A program made the translations under genes and the position numbers. Positions 60,598 through 64,000 of a stretch of 64,000 bases of DNA are shown piece after piece. Numbering within the stretch: the stretch's first letter is position 1; each line of letters starts with the position of its first letter. This DNA comes from Mitsuaria sp. GD03876. Lineage in GTDB: Bacteria; Pseudomonadota; Gammaproteobacteria; Burkholderiales; Burkholderiaceae_C. The notes under the pieces were generated by a model, which did not search any database, was not told the origin of the DNA, and saw nothing but the letters and a program-made list of their open reading frames with translations. The stretch lies in NCBI RefSeq assembly GCF_029840635.1, contig NZ_JAOCCU010000008.1, positions 62,001 through 126,000 on the forward strand. Reading direction: 5' to 3'.

Positions 60598-61973
60598 ACG
60601 CACCAGAGACCCTTCGCCCGTCGGACGCGGCGGCATCGGCGTCGGCACCGACGACGAGCGCCTTGGCGTACCAGAGCGGCTTCGGCAACCAGTTCGAGAC
60701 CGAGGCGGTCGCGGGCGCCTTGCCGCAGGGCCGCAACAGCCCGCAGCGCGCGCCGATGGACTTGTATCCCGAGCTGCTGTCGGGGAGTGCCTTCACCGCG
60801 CCGCGGGTGGAGAACCGTCGCACCTGGTTGTATCGCCGGCAGCCGTCGGTGGTGACGGGTGCGTTCCATGCGTATGAGCAGCCGTTCTGGACCAGCGGCG
60901 CGGCCGGTGGCGTGGCGGCCCCGCCGGATCCGCTGCGGTGGCATCCGTTCCCGATGCCGGACGAGGCCGCCGCGAACGGCGGCGCCGCGGCCGCGGTCGA
61001 TTTCGTCGACAGCCTGAAGACGGTGGTCAGCAACGGCGATCCCGACGCGCAGACCGGCATGGCCGCGCTGGTCTACGCCTTCAACCGTCCGATGACGCGC
61101 CGCGCGCTGATGAACGCCGACGGCGAGATGCTGATCGTCCCGCAGCAAGGCGGCCTGCGCGTCACGACCGAGATGGGCCTGCTCGACGTGGTGCCTGGCG
61201 AGATCGCGTTGATCCCGCGCGGCGTGACCTTCCGCGTCGAGGCGCACGACGGCGCGGCCCGCGGCTACATCTGCGAGAACTACGGCGCCGCGTTCCGCCT
61301 GCCGGAGCTGGGGCCGATCGGCTCGAACGGCCTGGCCAATCCGCGCGACTTCCTCGCGCCCGTCGCCGCGCACGAGGCCGATGGCGCGCCCTACGAGGTG
61401 ATCCGCAAGACCGGCGGCGCGCTGTGGCGCAACGCGCAGGCGGTGACGCCGTTCAACGTCGTCGCCTGGCACGGCAACCTGACGCCGCTGAAGTACGACA
61501 CGAAGCATTTCATGACGATCGGCTCGATCAGCTTCGACCATCCGGATCCGTCGATCTTCACCGTGCTCACCTCGCCGAGCGACACGCCCGGGACGGCCAA
61601 CTGCGACTTCGTGATTTTCCCGCCGCGCTGGCTGGTGCAGGAGGACACCTTCCGTCCGCCCTGGTACCACCGCAACGTGATGAGCGAGTTCATGGGCCTG
61701 ATCCACGGCCAGTACGACGCCAAGCCCGAGGGCTTCCGTCCCGGCGGCGCGAGCCTGCACAACTGCCTGGTGCCGCACGGCCCCGATGCCGACGCCTTCG
61801 AAGCCGCCAGCACCCGTGCGTTGACACCGCAGAAGCTGGACCACACGCTGGCCTTCATGTTCGAGAGCCGCTGGCGTTTCCGCCCGTCCAAGTGGGCGCT
61901 GCATGGCGGCGCGCTCGACGCGAACTACGCCGCCTGCTGGGGCGCGCTGAAGGACAAGTTCAAGCCGGCATGA
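60594..61973 (+). CDS. hmgA: Homogentisate 1,2-dioxygenase
   Basis: A 459-residue non-haem iron dioxygenase that opens the homogentisate ring to maleylacetoacetate. Conserved blocks are [47 protein letters not shown] (iron-ligand region) and [16 protein letters not shown]. The ATG at 60594 overlaps the DUF2783 stop. The length is normal for bacterial HmgA. Confidence 0.97.
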   Translation: MNAPETLRPSDAAASASAPTTSALAYQSGFGNQFETEAVAGALPQGRNSPQRAPMDLYPELLSGSAFTAPRVENRRTWLYRRQPSVVTGAFHAYEQPFWTSGAAGGVAAPPDPLRWHPFPMPDEAAANGGAAAAVDFVDSLKTVVSNGDPDAQTGMAALVYAFNRPMTRRALMNADGEMLIVPQQGGLRVTTEMGLLDVVPGEIALIPRGVTFRVEAHDGAARGYICENYGAAFRLPELGPIGSNGLANPRDFLAPVAAHEADGAPYEVIRKTGGALWRNAQAVTPFNVVAWHGNLTPLKYDTKHFMTIGSISFDHPDPSIFTVLTSPSDTPGTANCDFVIFPPRWLVQEDTFRPPWYHRNVMSEFMGLIHGQYDAKPEGFRPGGASLHNCLVPHGPDADAFEAASTRALTPQKLDHTLAFMFESRWRFRPSKWALHGGALDANYAACWGALKDKFKPA

Positions 61974-62027
61974 GCCTTGCCGCCGCCCCTCGACCCACGA
62001 CAACCAGAACAACGAAAGCCTGATGCC

Positions 62028-63359
62028 ATGAGCGCCCTGCCCGACCTCGACCACACCCACGATCCCGCGCTGCGCAGCTGGATCGCGTCCGCCAACACGG
62101 ACGACACCGACTTCCCCATTCAGAACCTGCCGCTGGGCATGTTCCGCCGCGCCGGCGCGACCGGCTCGTTCCGGCCCGGCACGGCCATCGGCGACCAGGT
62201 GCTGGACCTGATCGCCGCGGCGGAACTCGGCGCGCTGTCCGAGTCGCTCGGCGCCGTGCTGCGCACCTGCGAGGGCCTCGGCCTGAACCCGCTGATGGCG
62301 ATCGGCCCGGCACTGCGCCGGCAACTGCGTCATGAGCTGGTCGCGGCGCTGAACGCCGACGCGGGCCCGAAGCAGTCCGAGCAGCTGGCGCCAGCGCTGG
62401 TGCCGATCGGCGATGTCGAGATGACGCTGCCCTGCCGCATCGGCGACTACACCGACTTCTACGCCGGCATCCATCACGCCACCGCGGTGGGCAAGCTGTT
62501 CCGTCCGGACAACCCGCTGCTGCCGAACTACAAGTGGGTCCCGATCGGTTATCACGGGCGGGTCTCGTCGATCGGCGTCAGCGGCCAGAGCTTCCGTCGT
62601 CCCGTCGGCCAGACCAAGGCGCCCGACGCGGAGACGCCCAGCGTCGGCGCGATCAAGCGCCTGGACTACGAGCTCGAGATCGGCGCGCTGGTGGGCACCG
62701 GCAACGAGCAGGGGCATCCGATCGCGATCGGCGACGCGGAGCAGCATCTGTTCGGCCTGGTGCTGCTCAACGACTGGTCGGCCCGCGACATCCAGGCCTG
62801 GGAGTACCAGCCGCTGGGGCCGTTCCTGTCCAAGAGCTTCGCGACGACCTTGTCGCCGTGGGTGATCACGATGGAGGCGCTGGCGCCGTTCCGCCGCGCG
62901 TTCACGCGGCCCGACGGCGATCCGCAGCCGCTGCCCTACCTCGACGGCGCGGCCAACCGCGAGCGCGGCGCGATCTCGATCCGGCTCGAGGTCCACCTGC
63001 AGACGCGCGCGATGCGCGACGAGGGCGTCGCCCCGGCCCGGCTGATGGGATCGGACTTCGCCGATGCCTACTGGACCGTCGCGCAGATGCTGACCCATCA
63101 CGCGAGCAACGGCTGCAACCTGCAGCCGGGCGACCTGTTCGGCTCCGGCACGATGTCGGGCGCCGCGGCGGACCAGGGGGGCTCGCTGCTCGAGCTCACC
63201 CAAGGCGGCAAGCAGCCGATCACGCTGCCCAACGGCGAGCAGCGCGTGTTCCTGCAGGACGGCGACAGCGTCGCGCTGGTCGGGCGCTGCGAGGCGCCGG
63301 GCCGGCGGGCGATCGGCTTCGGTCCGTGCATCGGCACGGTGCTGCCGGCGGTGGCCTGA
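62028..63359 (+). CDS. fahA: Fumarylacetoacetase
   Basis: A 443-residue enzyme that cleaves fumarylacetoacetate to fumarate and acetoacetate, the last step of the homogentisate route. The N-terminal SH3-like domain precedes the catalytic FAH domain with TDFYAGIHHATAVGKLF, the metal-binding DYELEIGALVG and NDWSARDIQAWEYQPLGPFLSKSF. The ATG at 62028 is chosen over an in-frame start 17 codons earlier. No maleylacetoacetate isomerase gene follows in this window. Confidence 0.97.
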   Translation: MSALPDLDHTHDPALRSWIASANTDDTDFPIQNLPLGMFRRAGATGSFRPGTAIGDQVLDLIAAAELGALSESLGAVLRTCEGLGLNPLMAIGPALRRQLRHELVAALNADAGPKQSEQLAPALVPIGDVEMTLPCRIGDYTDFYAGIHHATAVGKLFRPDNPLLPNYKWVPIGYHGRVSSIGVSGQSFRRPVGQTKAPDAETPSVGAIKRLDYELEIGALVGTGNEQGHPIAIGDAEQHLFGLVLLNDWSARDIQAWEYQPLGPFLSKSFATTLSPWVITMEALAPFRRAFTRPDGDPQPLPYLDGAANRERGAISIRLEVHLQTRAMRDEGVAPARLMGSDFADAYWTVAQMLTHHASNGCNLQPGDLFGSGTMSGAAADQGGSLLELTQGGKQPITLPNGEQRVFLQDGDSVALVGRCEAPGRRAIGFGPCIGTVLPAVA

Positions 63360-63466
63360 CCCGGCCGCACAGTCGGACACATCCGGCGCGCGTTGCGCGC
63401 ACGGCGCCGGCGGCGATCATGCCGCCGAGTTGTCGGAGGAAGCCGACGGATCGCGTCGGATGACGG

Positions 63467-63509
63467 CGGCAACCTCCTCGATCCCGCCAAACAGGATCGG
63501 AGGTTGCCG
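63467..63509. other. Large imperfect hairpin before the DUF481 gene
   Basis: CGGCAACCTCC plus GATC on the left and GATC plus GGAGGTTGCCG on the right (63495-63509) form an almost perfect stem with a two-base bulge and a loop of about 10 bases. No T-tract follows, so it may be a degenerate fahA terminator or an mRNA structure. Confidence 0.55.
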
Positions 63510-63546
63510 GCACGAAGGCATGTTCACCTCTCCCCAAGGAATCGAC

Positions 63547-64000
63547 ATGCCGCCGACGCGCCTTCTCTCCGCACGCCTCGCTTCCCGCATTTCCACCGCC
63601 TGCCTCGCCGCGCTCCCCCTCGCCTCGTTCGCGCAGGTCACCGTCAAGGACGACGGCCAGTGGCGGGCCCTCTTCACCGCCGGGGCCAGCGTGTCGTCCG
63701 GCAACAGCGATTCGACGACGATCAATCTCAGCGGCGAGGCGGTCAAGGCCACCAAGGCCGACAAGCTGACGATCAACGGCCGCGCGCTCTACCTGAAGAA
63801 CGACGACGCGGACTCCGAGCAGCGCTACGCCTTCGGCACGCACTACCAGCGCGACCTCACCGAACGCGTCTTCGGTTTCGGGCAGTTCGACGCGCTCAAG
63901 GACGAGCCGGCCAACCTGTCCTCGCGCCTGTCCGTCGGCGCCGGCGCCGGTTATCACCTGATCAAGCGCGACGACCTGACCTGGGATGTCTCCGGCGGTC
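63547..64000 (+). CDS. DUF481 outer membrane protein (3' end outside window)
   Basis: The first 151 residues of a YdiY/DUF481-type salt-induced outer membrane barrel protein. The signal peptide is RLASRISTACLAALPLASFAQ with cleavage before VTVKDDGQWR. The mature start LFTAGASVSSGNSDSTTINLSGEAVKAT is the family hallmark, and alternating strands follow (LTINGRALYLKNDDADSEQRYAFGTHY). AAGGA lies eight bases before the ATG. The gene continues beyond 64000. Confidence 0.85.
   Translation, partial: MPPTRLLSARLASRISTACLAALPLASFAQVTVKDDGQWRALFTAGASVSSGNSDSTTINLSGEAVKATKADKLTINGRALYLKNDDADSEQRYAFGTHYQRDLTERVFGFGQFDALKDEPANLSSRLSVGAGAGYHLIKRDDLTWDVSGG

Noticed and set aside
60489-63380. 963-codon minus-strand frame antisense to hmgA and fahA
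   Set aside because: Mirror frame of two strongly recognised enzymes; no domain visible.

Overview
The window is GC-rich (roughly 70 %) chromosomal DNA of a betaproteobacterium. Gene content and order (ilvBNC-pssA-leuA, sigma factor/DUF3619/DUF3106, glnK-nadE, a paaR-type phenylacetate cluster, SelO-MsrB-YciB-BolA-PpiC) point to Burkholderiales, most like the Roseateles/Mitsuaria/Rubrivivax/Leptothrix group; the species assignment is inference. Coding density is very high and no gap without a gene exceeds about 250 bases. I saw no rRNA, tRNA, IS element, prophage or CRISPR array.

Layout. 1-7359 (minus): branched-chain amino acid genes ilvB, ilvN, ilvC, then pssA, then two different 2-isopropylmalate synthases in tandem. 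The leuA pair has its own promoter, a leucine leader peptide with three consecutive CTA codons and an attenuator hairpin. 7621-10500 (plus): an ECF-like sigma factor with DUF3619, DUF3106 and RDD proteins and diacylglycerol kinase. 10614-13197 (minus): PII protein and glutamine-dependent NAD synthetase. 13247-17720: a FemAB-like acyltransferase, a degenerate YopH-like tyrosine-phosphatase homologue, a GT4 glycosyltransferase and soluble pyrophosphatase. 17836-21266: a hydroxyacid dehydrogenase and a Bug/TctC binding protein, divergent from a citrate synthase homologue carrying an N-terminal DNA-binding-like domain. 21510-23714: proton-pumping pyrophosphatase.

23775-35200: the aerobic phenylacetate pathway, one long minus-strand unit paaG-I-K-A-B-C-D-E-TetR-binding protein-paaZ, with paaY divergent across a perfect 16-bp palindrome that is the likely TetR/PaaR operator. 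35225-37361: a secreted two-CBM chitinase preceded by a decayed copy of its own C-terminus. 37475-46889: sugar kinase, moaA-mobA, an acetyltransferase, then selO-msrB-yciB-bolA and a parvulin (redox and envelope maintenance), DUF2062, and an ABC ATPase divergent from tesA with overlapping start codons. 47007-56665: a phosphoethanolamine-transferase-like membrane enzyme, an atypical Nramp transporter, a TPR-GNAT fusion, a spherulin-4-like secreted protein, a membrane-anchored FAH-family protein, a MipA/OmpV outer membrane protein and a two-component system. 56674-63359: an IclR regulator divergent from an MBL protein, a flavin monooxygenase, DUF2783, hmgA and fahA, probably a route from a hydroxylated phenylacetate through homogentisate. 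The window ends inside a DUF481 outer membrane protein gene.

Two themes link the genes. Aromatic acids are funnelled by two separate ring-cleavage strategies (CoA epoxidation and homogentisate dioxygenation). Several genes also have a -10-like hexamer 6-9 bases before the start codon, which suggests leaderless transcripts.
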